Source of the DNA: Streptomyces sp. NBC_00376
Lineage (GTDB): Bacteria > Actinomycetota > Actinomycetes > Streptomycetales > Streptomycetaceae
Direction of reading: 5' to 3'
DNA: 64,000 nucleotides
Assembly: GCF_036077095.1 (NCBI RefSeq)
Contig: NZ_CP107960.1
Span: forward strand, 1,612,001-1,676,000
Part shown: positions 38,858 to 47,758 of the stretch, piece by piece
How positions within the stretch are numbered: position 1 is the first letter of the stretch
Layout: each line of letters begins with the position of its first letter
The notes under the pieces: model-generated
Told to the model about the DNA's origin: nothing
Databases searched by the model: none
Seen by the model: the letters and a program-made list of their open reading frames with translations, nothing else
Made by a program: the position numbers and the translations under genes

Positions 38858-39592
38858 CTATGTCGCCGGCTCCGTGCCGTCATCGTCGAGCAGCCCCGCG
38901 TCGTGCACCAACAGCGCGATCTGGACACGGTTGTTGAAGCCGAATTTGGCCAGGATCCGGGACACCTGTGTCTTCACGGTCGCCACGCTGAGGTAGAGCG
39001 TCGCGGCGATCTCGGCGTTGGAACGGCCGCGGGCGACGGCGATCGCGACCTCACGTTCCCTCTCGGCGAGCGACGCGATCCGTGCCCGTGCCCGGTCGGC
39101 GCGGTCCGCCCGGTCGTCGCGGCCGGTCCGGGGCCCGGTCCCGGCCGCGCGGGCCATGAGCTGACGCGTGACCGCGGGCGACAGCACCGGATCGCCGGCC
39201 GCCACCCGTCGTACCGCGTCGACGATCTGCGTCGGCGGGGTGTCCTTCAGTACGAAACCGGCCGCTCCGGCGCGGATGGCCCGCAGCACCTGTTCGTCGG
39301 CGTGGAACGTCGTCAGGACGATGATCTGCGGGGCACCGGGGCGACTGCGCAGCGCCTCGGTCGCGGTCAGCCCGTCCATGCCCGGCATCCGGATGTCCAT
39401 CAGCATCACGTCGGGGCGCAGCCGGCCGACGAGTTCCTCGACCTCGGTGCCGTCCGCCCCCTCCCCCACGATTTCGATGTCGTCGGCGCCGCCGAGCATG
39501 AGGGCGAGTCCGGCCCGTACGAGCGGGTCGTCGTCGACGACGACCAGCCGGATGGGCTGCGCCGAGGGATCCGTCGGGGTCGGGGTGGTCAT
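38858..39592 (-). CDS. NarL/LuxR-family response regulator
   Basis: This is a two-component response regulator (244 aa). The receiver domain has acidic residues DDD near 20, the phospho-acceptor Asp66 in LMDIRMPGMDG, and Lys in FVLKDTPP. An Arg/Asp-rich linker (RTGRDDRADRADRARAR) joins it to a LuxR helix-turn-helix with SNAEIAATLYLSVATVKTQV. It lies 62 nt downstream of its histidine kinase. Targets are unknown; a dyad upstream of the kinase is a candidate site. Confidence 0.92.
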   Translation of the reverse strand: MTTPTPTDPSAQPIRLVVVDDDPLVRAGLALMLGGADDIEIVGEGADGTEVEELVGRLRPDVMLMDIRMPGMDGLTATEALRSRPGAPQIIVLTTFHADEQVLRAIRAGAAGFVLKDTPPTQIVDAVRRVAAGDPVLSPAVTRQLMARAAGTGPRTGRDDRADRADRARARIASLAEREREVAIAVARGRSNAEIAATLYLSVATVKTQVSRILAKFGFNNRVQIALLVHDAGLLDDDGTEPAT

Positions 39593-39654
39593 GGGGCCCA
39601 CCGTAGCCAGGTCAGGACACCGGTCGCGCCGGGGACCGGGACGCCGCGCGACGG

Positions 39655-40872
39655 TCAGGCCGGCCACGGCAGCGAGGCGCTGATCCGGAATCCGCCGTCC
39701 GGTCGCGGTCCGTGGTCGAGGCTGCCCCCGGCCAGGGTGGCGCGTTCCGTGAGGCCGATGAGTCCCTGGCCGGAGCCGGGGACCCGCTCGAAGGGTTCGG
39801 TGGGTGCCGGATTGTGCACCTCGACGGTGAGCCCTTCGCCCGGGGATCCGGCGACCGTGACGGTGACCTCGGTGCCGGGTGCGTGCTTGCGGGCGTTGGT
39901 CAGGGCCTCCTGGGCGATGCGGTAGACGGTGCGGCCGGTGGCGGCGGGGGCGGTGCCGGGGTCGTCGACGCGGTTGTCGAAGGTGACCTTCATGCCGGCC
40001 AGCCGGGACTCGGCGATCAGCGAGTCCAGCGTGGAGAGGGTGGGCTGCGGCCGGTCGCCGTCGCTCTCGCCGGGGCTGCGCAGGACTCCGATGATCTCGC
40101 GGAGGTCCTGGAGCGCCTCGTGCGCGCTGTCCCGGATGACCCCGGCCGCGCGGGCCACCTCGGCCTTCGGGGCGTCGGGGCGGAATTCGAGGGCTCCGGC
40201 GTGGACGCTGAGCAGGGTCAGCCGGTGGGCGAGGACGTCGTGCATCTCGCGGGCGATGGCCTCGCGGGCGAGCCGCTGCGCCTGTTCGGCGCGGAGCTCC
40301 GCCTCTGTCTCGGCCCGGTGGGCCCGCTCGCGCAGGGTGACGACGAGCTGTCGCCTGGACCGTACGACCATGCCCCAGCTGATCACCAGCAGGGGCAGCA
40401 GCACACCGATGGCCGTGGCCTCCACGAACGAGGTGCCCGGGTCGGGACGCAGATACGGCTGTACGGGGGCGAGCGCCAGGGTGAGCGCCCCGACGGCCGC
40501 CACGGGCCGGAACGGGCGGTGCACGGCCACCCCGAACAGCGCGACGAGCATGGCCCCCGCCGCGACCGGCTCGACCGCGGCGACCAGGACCAGGCCCACC
40601 GCGATGCCCAGCGGCCATCGCCGCCGCACCCACAGGGCGCAGCAGGCCAGGGTGCCGATCACGATGTCGGCGAACAGGACGCCGTCCGGGGTGGTGGGGT
40701 CGGCCTCGATCGTCGCGACCGTGAGCATGCCGACCAGGGCCGCGCAGAGGAAGGCGGTGAGGTCGACTGCCCAGTCCCGCACGGTGCGTCGCGCGCGGCC
40801 GCGCCGGTCGCCGGGCAGCTCGGGGTCGGCCATCGCCGAGGGCAGCAGCCAGCGGTATTCCGTACGCGTCAT
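39655..40872 (-). CDS. Sensor histidine kinase (HisKA_3, NarL-partner type)
   Basis: This membrane sensor kinase (405 aa) has four to six N-terminal helices without a large external loop. The phospho-acceptor is in AREMHDVLAHRLTLLSVH (about residue 210), and the HATPase region includes AQEALTNARKHAPG and GSGQGLIGLTERA. Partner of the response regulator immediately downstream. It senses something in or at the membrane; the signal is unknown. Confidence 0.92.
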   Translation of the reverse strand: MTRTEYRWLLPSAMADPELPGDRRGRARRTVRDWAVDLTAFLCAALVGMLTVATIEADPTTPDGVLFADIVIGTLACCALWVRRRWPLGIAVGLVLVAAVEPVAAGAMLVALFGVAVHRPFRPVAAVGALTLALAPVQPYLRPDPGTSFVEATAIGVLLPLLVISWGMVVRSRRQLVVTLRERAHRAETEAELRAEQAQRLAREAIAREMHDVLAHRLTLLSVHAGALEFRPDAPKAEVARAAGVIRDSAHEALQDLREIIGVLRSPGESDGDRPQPTLSTLDSLIAESRLAGMKVTFDNRVDDPGTAPAATGRTVYRIAQEALTNARKHAPGTEVTVTVAGSPGEGLTVEVHNPAPTEPFERVPGSGQGLIGLTERATLAGGSLDHGPRPDGGFRISASLPWPA

Positions 40873-40931
40873 GCCACAAAACTACCCAGGTGGGGCCAGT
40901 GGTCCCGGCCGTACGGGCGTGAGGGGCGACC

Positions 40932-40954
40932 AAAGTCGCGAAGGACGAGACTTT
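40932..40954. promoter_or_regulatory. Dyad AAAGTC-N11-GACTTT upstream of the two-component operon
   Basis: Perfect 6-bp inverted arms 11 nt apart (centres about 17 bp) lie about 60 bp upstream of the kinase start, in the 130-bp gap before the exporter gene. The spacing suits a NarL-type dimer; binding by the adjacent regulator is inference. Confidence 0.45.
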
Positions 40955-41002
40955 CGGACGGACGGCGCGACGGGCGGGCGGCAGTGGTGGCCGCCGGCCG
41001 GA

Positions 41003-41926
41003 TCAGGGGGCGGCCGGAGTGACCGCGCGGCGGCCCCAGGCGGTGCCGGCCAGGACGAGCACCGCACCCACCGCGCCGAGGACGCCGAGCCGCTCGCCGC
41101 CGATCGCGATGCCGACGGCGGCGGCCCACAGCGGTTCCGTGCCGAGCAGCAGGCTGACCCGGGACGGCGAGGTGCGGCGCACCGACCACATCTGCACGAA
41201 GAAGGCGAAGAGCGTGCAGAAGACGGAGAGGAAGAGCAGCCCGCCCCATTCCCGGACGCCGAATCCCGCGGCCACCGTCCACGGCGCCTCCCCGGTGCCG
41301 GGCACGGCCGCGAGCAGGGCGAAGACGGCGACCGCGCTGCCGAGCTGGACCGTGGTGAGCGACAGCGAGTCGGCGCCCTGCACCGACTTGATGCGGGCCA
41401 TCAGCAGCACGTGCACGGTGCGGGCGAGGGCGGCCACCAGCATCAGCAGATCGCCGGCCGAGGGGCTGGTGAATCCGCCGCCCTGGGTCAGCAGCACCAC
41501 TCCGGCGACCGAGAGCGCCGCGGCGGCGAGAAAGGCCCTGGGCGGACGGACACGTGTCACGGCGGCCTCGGCGAGCGGGGTGAAGATCATCGTGAGGCTG
41601 ATGATGAGCCCCGCGTTGGTCGCCGAGGTGTGCACGACGCCGTACGTCTCCACGAGGAAGATCGCGCTGAGGACGAGTCCGAGCAGGCCGGCCCCCCGCC
41701 ACTGCGCCGCGCCGAGCGCCCGCAGCCTGCGCCGGCCGGCCACTGCCAGCACGGGCAGTACGACGGCGAACCTCAGCACGAGCACGGCCAGGACCGTCTG
41801 CGCGGTGGTGATGCCCTTGGCCGCCAGGTAGCTCGAACCCCAGACGACGGCGACGAGCAGCACGGGCAGGTCGGTGAGCCAGGCGCGGCGGGACGGGGCG
41901 AGGGTGGGCACGGCGATCGAGGACAC
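41003..41926 (-). CDS. EamA/DMT-family transporter
   Basis: This membrane transporter (307 aa) has ten predicted helices arranged as two EamA repeats; the first begins with LLVAVVWGSSYLAAKGI and the second repeat ends near LGVLGAVGAVLVLAG. Family members export metabolites, amino acids or drugs. The GTG at 41926 follows AGGAGAA; the ATG at 41986 adds a poorly hydrophobic leader. No partner gene indicates the cargo. Confidence 0.87.
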   Translation of the reverse strand: MSSIAVPTLAPSRRAWLTDLPVLLVAVVWGSSYLAAKGITTAQTVLAVLVLRFAVVLPVLAVAGRRRLRALGAAQWRGAGLLGLVLSAIFLVETYGVVHTSATNAGLIISLTMIFTPLAEAAVTRVRPPRAFLAAAALSVAGVVLLTQGGGFTSPSAGDLLMLVAALARTVHVLLMARIKSVQGADSLSLTTVQLGSAVAVFALLAAVPGTGEAPWTVAAGFGVREWGGLLFLSVFCTLFAFFVQMWSVRRTSPSRVSLLLGTEPLWAAAVGIAIGGERLGVLGAVGAVLVLAGTAWGRRAVTPAAP

Positions 41927-42032
41927 CTGGCTGTTTCTCCTGGTTCTCCACGGCGGGAACGATGTGGAGACCTCGACGGCTCTCACGCGGAACGATCACC
42001 GTACCGGCGTCGCCCCGCCCACAACAGCCCTC

Positions 42033-42656
42033 TCACTCATCGAGCGGGAAGGTGCCGAACCGCGCCCGGCCCGTGGGCCGGTAGGTGCGGATCGAGATTC
42101 CGCTCGGGGTCTCCCGCGCCTCGGTCCGCTCGAAGGCGGTGGGCTGTCCGCCCTCCGGGAAGAGGCGGTCTCCGCTGCCCAGCACCACCGGGAAGTACAG
42201 CAGGTTGTACTCGTCGACCAGGCCGTGCGCCATGAGGGAACGGGCGAGTGCGCCGCTGCCGTGGATCTGGAGCTCGCCGCCCTCCGTGTGCTCCTTGAGG
42301 CGGGCGATCTCTTCGGCGACGTCCGTGGGGATGACGGTCGTGTTGTGCCACTCCGGCTTGTCCAGGGTGGTCGAGACGACGTACTTGGGGAGGGCGTTGA
42401 GGCTGCTCGCGACCAGGTTCTCGGGGTCGGTCACCTTGGGCCAGTACGCGGCGAAGATGTCGTACGTGCGGCGGCCCAGGAGGAAGGCCGCCGAGCGGCC
42501 GAACAGCTCGTCGATGAAGCGCATCATGCCCTCGTCCGCGAACGGCACGGTCCAGCCGCCGTACTCGAACCCGCCGCCGCGGTCCTCGTCGGGCCCGCCC
42601 GGCGCCTGCATGACGCCGTCGAGCGACAGGAAGGTGGTGAGAGTCAGCTCGGCCAT
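42033..42656 (-). CDS. RibD-C/dihydrofolate-reductase-like family protein
   Basis: This protein (207 aa) of the RibD C-terminal (DHFR-like) family carries typical segments TTFLSLDGVMQAPGG, FLLGRRTYDIFAAYWP, and KYVVSTTLDKPEW. Such proteins bind NADPH; few have proven substrates. The ATG at 42656 is preceded by AGGAGAAGG. It is divergent from the SDR gene across a 196-bp gap. Confidence 0.88.
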   Translation of the reverse strand: MAELTLTTFLSLDGVMQAPGGPDEDRGGGFEYGGWTVPFADEGMMRFIDELFGRSAAFLLGRRTYDIFAAYWPKVTDPENLVASSLNALPKYVVSTTLDKPEWHNTTVIPTDVAEEIARLKEHTEGGELQIHGSGALARSLMAHGLVDEYNLLYFPVVLGSGDRLFPEGGQPTAFERTEARETPSGISIRTYRPTGRARFGTFPLDE

Positions 42657-42804
42657 GGTCCTTCTCCTGTGTTCCGGTCCACCGATGGTCTTTCTCCTCC
42701 GACTCCGCTGCCACCCGGAACTCATCGGCCGGGCCATGGACGGCGCCCGGGGCAGGCGTCCGATTCCCGCCGGTGACGGACGGCCGGAACGACTTTCCTG
42801 GTCC

Positions 42805-42829
42805 ATGTCGGGGCACCGGGCCCGGACAT
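42805..42829. promoter_or_regulatory. Inverted repeat upstream of the SDR gene
   Basis: Arms ATGTCGGGGC and GCCCGGACAT pair at 9 of 10 positions around a 5-nt spacer and end 23 nt before the SDR start. A repressor site in the promoter or leader is likely; no regulator gene is adjacent. Confidence 0.45.
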
Positions 42830-42852
42830 CACCGACCAGCGAGGAACCCATC

Positions 42853-43608
42853 ATGACCAGCACCGGCACCAGCACCGGCACGACCCGCACCGCGCTCGTC
42901 ACCGGAGGCAGCCGCGGGATCGGCGCCGCGACCGCCCTGCGGCTCGCCCGGGAGGGCGTCGACGTGGCGCTGACGTACGTACAGGACGAGGCGGCCGCCC
43001 ACGAGGTCGTGGCGGGGATCCGCTCGTACGGCCGACGGGGCGTCGCCCTGCGCATGGACTCGGCCGACCCGGAGGCGGTCCAGGCGGCCGTGACCGGGGC
43101 CGCGGACGCGCTCGGCCGGCTGGACATCCTGGTCAACAACGCGGGCATCGGCGTGCTCGGCCCGATCGGCACCCTCACCCCGGCCGACGTGGACCGGGTG
43201 CTGGCGGTGAACGTGCGGGCGGTGTTCCTGGCCTGCCGCGCGGCGGCGGGGCTGATGGAGCGCGGTGGCCGCATCGTCTCCATCGGTACGGCCCTGAGCC
43301 GGCACGCGGGCGGTCCGGGCTCCACCCTCTACGCGATGAGCAAGTCGGCGCTGGCCGGTCTCACCAAGCCGCTGGCCCGCGAGCTCGGCCCGCGCGGCAT
43401 CACGGTCAACCTGGTGCAGCCCGGTCCGGTCGACACGGATCTCAACCCGGCCGACGGCCCGTTCGCCGCCGGCCAGCGCTCGGCGACCGCCCTGGACCGC
43501 TTCGGCACGACGGACGAGGTGGCTTCCCTCGTCGCCTACCTGGCCGGTGGCGAGGCGGCGTACATCACCGGCACCGAGCTGACGGTGGACGGCGGCCACG
43601 CGGCCTGA
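42853..43608 (+). CDS. Short-chain dehydrogenase/reductase (SDR)
   Basis: This classical SDR (251 aa) has the cofactor loop TGGSRGIGA, NNAG, and the catalytic Tyr-Lys pair in YAMSK with Ser upstream in SIGTALS. The C-terminal ITGTELTVDGG is typical of FabG-like enzymes. The start follows GCGAGGAA. The N-terminus has an unusual TSTGTSTGTT repeat. The substrate is unknown. Confidence 0.92.
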   Translation: MTSTGTSTGTTRTALVTGGSRGIGAATALRLAREGVDVALTYVQDEAAAHEVVAGIRSYGRRGVALRMDSADPEAVQAAVTGAADALGRLDILVNNAGIGVLGPIGTLTPADVDRVLAVNVRAVFLACRAAAGLMERGGRIVSIGTALSRHAGGPGSTLYAMSKSALAGLTKPLARELGPRGITVNLVQPGPVDTDLNPADGPFAAGQRSATALDRFGTTDEVASLVAYLAGGEAAYITGTELTVDGGHAA

Positions 43609-43642
43609 CCGCTCCCGCACCGGGAGGCGGAAGCGTGCGGCG

Positions 43643-43972
43643 TCACCGCGAGCGCGGGGTGACCTCCGCCATCCGGGACCAGCCCTCGCCCGGCACCTCC
43701 ACGTTGATGATCTCCGGCGTCTCGGCCACGAGGTCCGCCATCAGGTCCATGGCCGCCGCGAAGTGCTCGGACTTCACATGGGCCGCACCGGCCTCCGGGG
43801 AGGCGAAGGCCTCCAGCAGGACGAACTGGTCGGGGTTCTCGACGCTGTACGACCACTCGAAGAACACGTTGCCCGGCTCCTGCCGGGTGGCGAGGGTGAA
43901 GGGCTCGACGGCCGGGAGCCAGTTGTCGCGCTCTTCGCTGCGGACGGTGAACTTGACGGCGATGAAGATCAT
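43643..43972 (-). CDS. Antibiotic-biosynthesis-monooxygenase (ABM)-type small protein
   Basis: This small ferredoxin-like-fold protein (109 aa), YgiN-like, has the family-typical SEERDNWLPAVEPFTLATRQ and NPDQFVLLEAFASPEAGAAH stretch. Such proteins act as cofactor-free quinone oxidases or are of unknown activity. The ATG at 43972 starts the first strand (MIFIAVKF); an upstream in-frame start would add six residues. It is convergent with the SDR gene. Confidence 0.85.
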   Translation of the reverse strand: MIFIAVKFTVRSEERDNWLPAVEPFTLATRQEPGNVFFEWSYSVENPDQFVLLEAFASPEAGAAHVKSEHFAAAMDLMADLVAETPEIINVEVPGEGWSRMAEVTPRSR

Positions 43973-44031
43973 GCGACAAGGGTCGCACAAGCCCCGGAAG
44001 CGGACTCATCGGGCACGCCCGGATGGCGCCG

Positions 44032-44066
44032 GTCCCGGGCCGGGACGAAAGGTCCCGGCCCGGGAC
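44032..44066 (-). terminator. Hairpin terminator of the allantoin operon
   Basis: A perfect 15-bp stem (GTCCCGGGCCGGGAC, 44032-44046; complement 44052-44066) with loop GAAAG begins 5 nt after the allantoicase stop in its reading direction. Confidence 0.85.
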
Positions 44067-44071
44067 AGCCC

Positions 44072-45187
44072 TCAGCCGCCCAGTTCGCGGTGGCGGGCGG
44101 CCAGCCGCGCGGCGCCCTCCTCGGTCGGCGATCCGAAGAGCCGGAGCCGGGAGATCCCGCCGTCCGGGAAGATGTCGATCCGGATGTGCGTGGCCCGGAC
44201 CGCCTCCGGCAGGACGAAGCGGTGGTCGGTGTCGGGCTGCAGCCGGGTCCGGGGCAGCACCTCGGTCCACTCGCCGCTCTCGCCGTCCCGGGCGAAGAGA
44301 CTCGCCCAGCCCGCCGAGTTGCCCTTCAGGTAGGCGGTGTCGATCTCGACGGCGCGGATCTCCGCCTGCTCGACGAGCCGGTAGCGGATCCAGTCGTTGC
44401 CCTTGTCGCGCCGGCGCCGGGTCTCCCAGCCGTCGTCCATCTTGCGGGACCGGCCGGGCTGGATGGTGTTGGTGGCCGGGGAGTAGAAGCGGTCGGAGGC
44501 GTCCTCCACCGTGCCGCCGTTCTCCAGCGCGACCAGGTCGAAGGTGCCGAGGGCGGCCAGCCAGGCGGGGTCGGGGGTGACCTCGCCGTACACCCGGAGG
44601 CGGGCTATCCCGCCGTCGGGGTGCTGGTTGACCCGCAGATGGGTGACGAGCTGCTCGCCCTCGACCACGAAGCCGTTGGCCGCGTGCCCGCCGACGGCCG
44701 TACGGGGGACGAGCGTCGTCCATTTCACCTCGGGCGCGAGCAGTTCGCCGGGCGACGGGGAGCCCGGCACGCAGGCCGCTTCGACGGAGACCGCCTGCGG
44801 GTGGTTGCCGCGGAAGTGGGCGGTGTCGACGACGATGCCGCGTACGACTCCGGGGACCCCGAGCCGTACCAGCGCCCAGTCGTGGTCCTCGTCCGCGGGG
44901 TGCGGCACCTCGGCGCTCTCGCCGCGGCGGCGGCGGGTCTCCCAGCCGTCCATGATCTTGCCCTTGTGGCCGAAGCGCTCGGGGTCGAACTCGGCGGGCT
45001 CCGGCCTGAGCAGGTTCTCGCGCTCGGCGAAGAACTCGTCGTTGGCCGCGATCACGCCCGCGCCGAGCCGCCGGTCGGCGAGGTCGACGAGGCCGGTGAA
45101 GGGGAAGTCGGCGGTGCGGTAGTCGGCGTACGGGTCGCCGCCGCCGTACGGGTTCGCGTCACCGGTGAAACGGACTGTCGCCGTCAT
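44072..45187 (-). CDS. alc: Allantoicase
   Basis: This enzyme (371 aa) hydrolyses allantoate to ureidoglycolate and urea. It contains two copies of the allantoicase jelly-roll domain (about residues 25-180 and 200-350). The duplicated signatures are GKIMDGWETRRRR with GGIARLRVYGEV, and RKMDDGWETRRRR with GGISRLRLFGSP. GAAAGGAA precedes the ATG at 45187. It starts 2 nt after the allantoinase stop, so the two are translated from one transcript. The same adjacent pair occurs in S. coelicolor. Confidence 0.96.
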   Translation of the reverse strand: MTATVRFTGDANPYGGGDPYADYRTADFPFTGLVDLADRRLGAGVIAANDEFFAERENLLRPEPAEFDPERFGHKGKIMDGWETRRRRGESAEVPHPADEDHDWALVRLGVPGVVRGIVVDTAHFRGNHPQAVSVEAACVPGSPSPGELLAPEVKWTTLVPRTAVGGHAANGFVVEGEQLVTHLRVNQHPDGGIARLRVYGEVTPDPAWLAALGTFDLVALENGGTVEDASDRFYSPATNTIQPGRSRKMDDGWETRRRRDKGNDWIRYRLVEQAEIRAVEIDTAYLKGNSAGWASLFARDGESGEWTEVLPRTRLQPDTDHRFVLPEAVRATHIRIDIFPDGGISRLRLFGSPTEEGAARLAARHRELGG

Positions 45188-45189
45188 GG

Positions 45190-46533
45190 TCACCGGTTCC
45201 TTTCGAGGAGTCGTCCGGTGGGCTCGCCGACGGTGCCCTCGGCCGCGATCCGTACCCCGCGCAGCCAGGTCGACTTCACGACGCCGTGCAGGGTCTTGCC
45301 GGCGTACGCGGTGACCTGGTTGCGGTGGAAGAGCTCGGCGGGGTCGACCGTGAACGTGTCGTCCGGGGCGAGCACCGCGAAGTCCGCGTCCCGGCCGGCC
45401 TCGATGGCGCCCTTCCGGGTCAGTCCGGCCAGTTCGGCGGGGGCGGCCGACATCCAGCGCACGACGTCGTCGAGCGAGTGGCCGCGCTTGCGGGCCTCGG
45501 TCCAGATGGCGGGCAGTCCGAGCTGGAGGGAGGAGATCCCGCCCCAGGCCGTGCCGAAGTCCGGCGTCTTGAGGTCGGTGGTGCACGGCGAGTGGTCGGA
45601 GACGATGCAGTCGATCGTCCCGTCGGCCAGCCCCTCCCACAGCGCGTCCTGGTTGGCCGCCTCGCGGATCGGCGGGCAGCACTTGAACTCCGTGGCGCCG
45701 TCCGGGACCTCCTCGGCGGTGAGGGTGAGGAAGTGCGGGCAGGACTCCACCGAGATCCGTACGCCTTCACGCTTCGCCGCCGCGATCATCGGCAGGGCGT
45801 CGCTGGAGGACAGATGCAGGACGTGGACGCGGGCACCGAGCCGCCTGGCGTGCGCGATCAGTCCCTCGATCGCGGTGTTCTCGGCGTCGCGAGGCCGGGA
45901 GGCGAGGAAGTCGGAGTACGCGGGCCCGCCGCGCTGCGGGGCGTCGGCCAGGTGGTGCGGGTCCTCGGCGTGCACGATCAGCAGCCCGCCGAAGCCGGCG
46001 ATCTCCGCCATGGACCGGGCCAGCTGCTCCTGGTCGAGCTCCGGGAACTCCTCGACGCCGGAGGGCGAGAGGAAGCACTTGAAGCCGAACACCCCGGCCT
46101 CGTACAGCGGTCGCAGGTCCTTGACGTTGGACGGGATCGCGCCGCCCCAGAAACCGGTGTCGATGTGCGCCTTGGGGGCGGCCACCTGCTGCTTGGTGCG
46201 CAGGTGGTCGACGGTGGTGGTCGGCGGGAGGGAGTTGAGCGGCATGTCGAGCAGGGTGGTGATGCCGCCCGCCGCCGCCGCGCGGGTGGCGGTCCAGAAG
46301 CCCTCCCACTCCGTGCGGCCCGGGTCGTTCACATGGACATGTGTGTCGACGATTCCGGGGAGCAGGACGTCGTCGCCGAAGTCCTCCAGCCGGGCGCCGG
46401 CCGGCACCTCGGCGTCGTAGGGCAGGACGGCGTCGATTCTCCCGTCGGCGACGGCGACCGCTGCGGGGCGCGTCCCGTCCGCGGTGACCACACGCGTCGA
46501 GCGCAGTACCAGTTTCACGTCCGCACCGGACAC
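45190..46533 (-). CDS. allB: Allantoinase
   Basis: This cyclic amidohydrolase (447 aa) opens the hydantoin ring of allantoin to give allantoate. Metal ligands are in [11 protein letters not shown] (His65, His67); the lysine that becomes carboxylated is in [11 protein letters not shown] (about 155). Others lie in HAEDPHH and HVLHLSS, with Asp in VSDHSPC. The GTG start at 46533 follows GAGGAG at 8-nt spacing. It heads the allB-alc operon; a dyad 38-54 nt upstream is the probable AllR operator. It is divergent from the IclR regulator. Confidence 0.96.
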   Translation of the reverse strand: MSGADVKLVLRSTRVVTADGTRPAAVAVADGRIDAVLPYDAEVPAGARLEDFGDDVLLPGIVDTHVHVNDPGRTEWEGFWTATRAAAAGGITTLLDMPLNSLPPTTTVDHLRTKQQVAAPKAHIDTGFWGGAIPSNVKDLRPLYEAGVFGFKCFLSPSGVEEFPELDQEQLARSMAEIAGFGGLLIVHAEDPHHLADAPQRGGPAYSDFLASRPRDAENTAIEGLIAHARRLGARVHVLHLSSSDALPMIAAAKREGVRISVESCPHFLTLTAEEVPDGATEFKCCPPIREAANQDALWEGLADGTIDCIVSDHSPCTTDLKTPDFGTAWGGISSLQLGLPAIWTEARKRGHSLDDVVRWMSAAPAELAGLTRKGAIEAGRDADFAVLAPDDTFTVDPAELFHRNQVTAYAGKTLHGVVKSTWLRGVRIAAEGTVGEPTGRLLERNR

Positions 46534-46894
46534 CCGTGCTCCTCACTTCGGACTTTCGAACGCTGACGAATTCAACGAACTGTTGAAGGAGTCTTCACTC
46601 GGGATTCGGGCCCGTCAAGACCCACTTTCCTCGCCGGGCGGCCGTCGGGCCATTCCGTGCCCACAACTGGAGATTTCCACAAAGCAGAAGACTCTTTTCG
46701 GAGAGCGGAACGTAACATAGGACCAGTGCCGGCCCGAAGAACTGCCCCGCCGACTGCCGACACCAGGACAAACGGGCTCTGACCGGCCAGGACGCCGTAC
46801 CCGGAGCAGTGGGCCGATCGGGAACCGCCCGGTAGGCTGCTGGGTGCCTCGCCGGGCGGGGCACCCGCTCTTCCGCCTCGAAAGGAACGTTGAC
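46534..46894. promoter_or_regulatory. allB/IclR divergent control region
   Basis: This is 361 bp without a gene. On the allB side it contains the dyad at 46571-46587; on the regulator side AAAGGAA precedes the GTG start. The central part is relatively AT-rich for this genome (TTTCCACAAAGCAGAAGACT near 46675), suggesting promoter sequences. No small gene was seen. Confidence 0.6.
46571..46587. promoter_or_regulatory. AllR-type operator upstream of allB
   Basis: TTCAACGAACTGTTGAA has perfect 6-bp arms (TTCAAC/GTTGAA) around 5 nt, placed 38-54 nt before the allB start. A related dyad occurs upstream of malate synthase (52775-52791), 13 of 17 positions identical. By established knowledge S. coelicolor AllR (IclR family) represses allantoin genes and malate synthase; this site is the natural candidate. 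Confidence 0.7.
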
Positions 46895-47695
46895 GTGCCG
46901 CCGTCCCACGCCAGCACATCCGACTCCAAGCCCGCCGCTACCAGCGGTGGTGTGCAGTCCCTTGAGCGCGCCTTCGATCTGCTGGAGCGGATGGCGGACG
47001 CGGGGGGTGAGGTCGGGCTGAGCGAACTCTCCGCGAGCAGCGGACTCCCCCTGCCCACCATTCACCGCCTGATGCGCACGCTGGTGCTCTGCGGATACGT
47101 CCGCCAGCAGCCCAACCGCCGCTACGCGCTGGGCCCCCGGCTGATCCGGCTCGGCGAGTCCGCGTCCCGGCTCCTGGGCACCTGGGCCCGCCCGTATCTC
47201 GCGCGGCTGGTCGAGGAGACCGGCGAGACCGCGAACATGGCGCTGCTCGACGGCGACGAGATCGTGTACGTGGCACAGGTGCCGTCCAAGCACTCGATGC
47301 GCATGTTCACCGAGGTCGGCCGCCGGGTGCTCCCCCACTCCACCGGGGTGGGCAAGGCGCTGCTGGCGCACACGCCGCCGGAGGAGGTGCGGGCCCTGCT
47401 CGCCCGTACCGGCATGCCGGCCGCCACCGAGAAGACGATCACCACCCCCGACGGCTTCCTCGACGCGCTGGAGCAGGTCCGCCGGGTCGGCTACGCGGTC
47501 GACGACAACGAGCAGGAGATCGGGGTGCGCTGCCTGGCGGTCTCGGTACCGAACTCGCCCACCTCGGCCGCCATCTCGATCTCCGGTCCGGCGGGCCGGG
47601 TGACGGACAGCGCGACGGAGCGGATCGTGCCGATCCTCCAGCAGGCCGCCAAGGAGCTCTCCGACGCGCTGGCGAGCAGCGGTTCCACCGGCTGA
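46895..47695 (+). CDS. allR: IclR-family regulator, AllR-like
   Basis: This regulator (266 aa) has an N-terminal winged helix (QSLERAFDLLERMADAGGEV, LSELSASSGLPLPTIHRLMR) and a C-terminal IclR effector domain (STGVGKALLAHTPPEEV, GYAVDDNEQEIGVRCLAVSV). The GTG at 46895 follows AAAGGAACG. Position between allantoin genes and the malate-synthase region matches AllR of S. coelicolor, whose effectors are allantoic and glyoxylic acids. The ortholog assignment rests on synteny and the shared dyad, not on a tree. Confidence 0.85.
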   Translation: MPPSHASTSDSKPAATSGGVQSLERAFDLLERMADAGGEVGLSELSASSGLPLPTIHRLMRTLVLCGYVRQQPNRRYALGPRLIRLGESASRLLGTWARPYLARLVEETGETANMALLDGDEIVYVAQVPSKHSMRMFTEVGRRVLPHSTGVGKALLAHTPPEEVRALLARTGMPAATEKTITTPDGFLDALEQVRRVGYAVDDNEQEIGVRCLAVSVPNSPTSAAISISGPAGRVTDSATERIVPILQQAAKELSDALASSGSTG

Positions 47696-47702
47696 GAGCC
47701 GG

Positions 47703-47747
47703 CATACGGGGAGGGGGGTGGCCACCGGCCACCCCCCTCCCCGTATG
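47703..47747. terminator. Strong bidirectional hairpin terminator
   Basis: A 21-bp perfect stem (47703-47723 and 47727-47747) with the 3-nt loop ACC lies between the IclR gene and the convergent ABC ATPase gene, 7 and 11 nt from their stops. It is the strongest hairpin in the window. Confidence 0.9.
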
Positions 47748-47758
47748 TCCCCCGTGTC

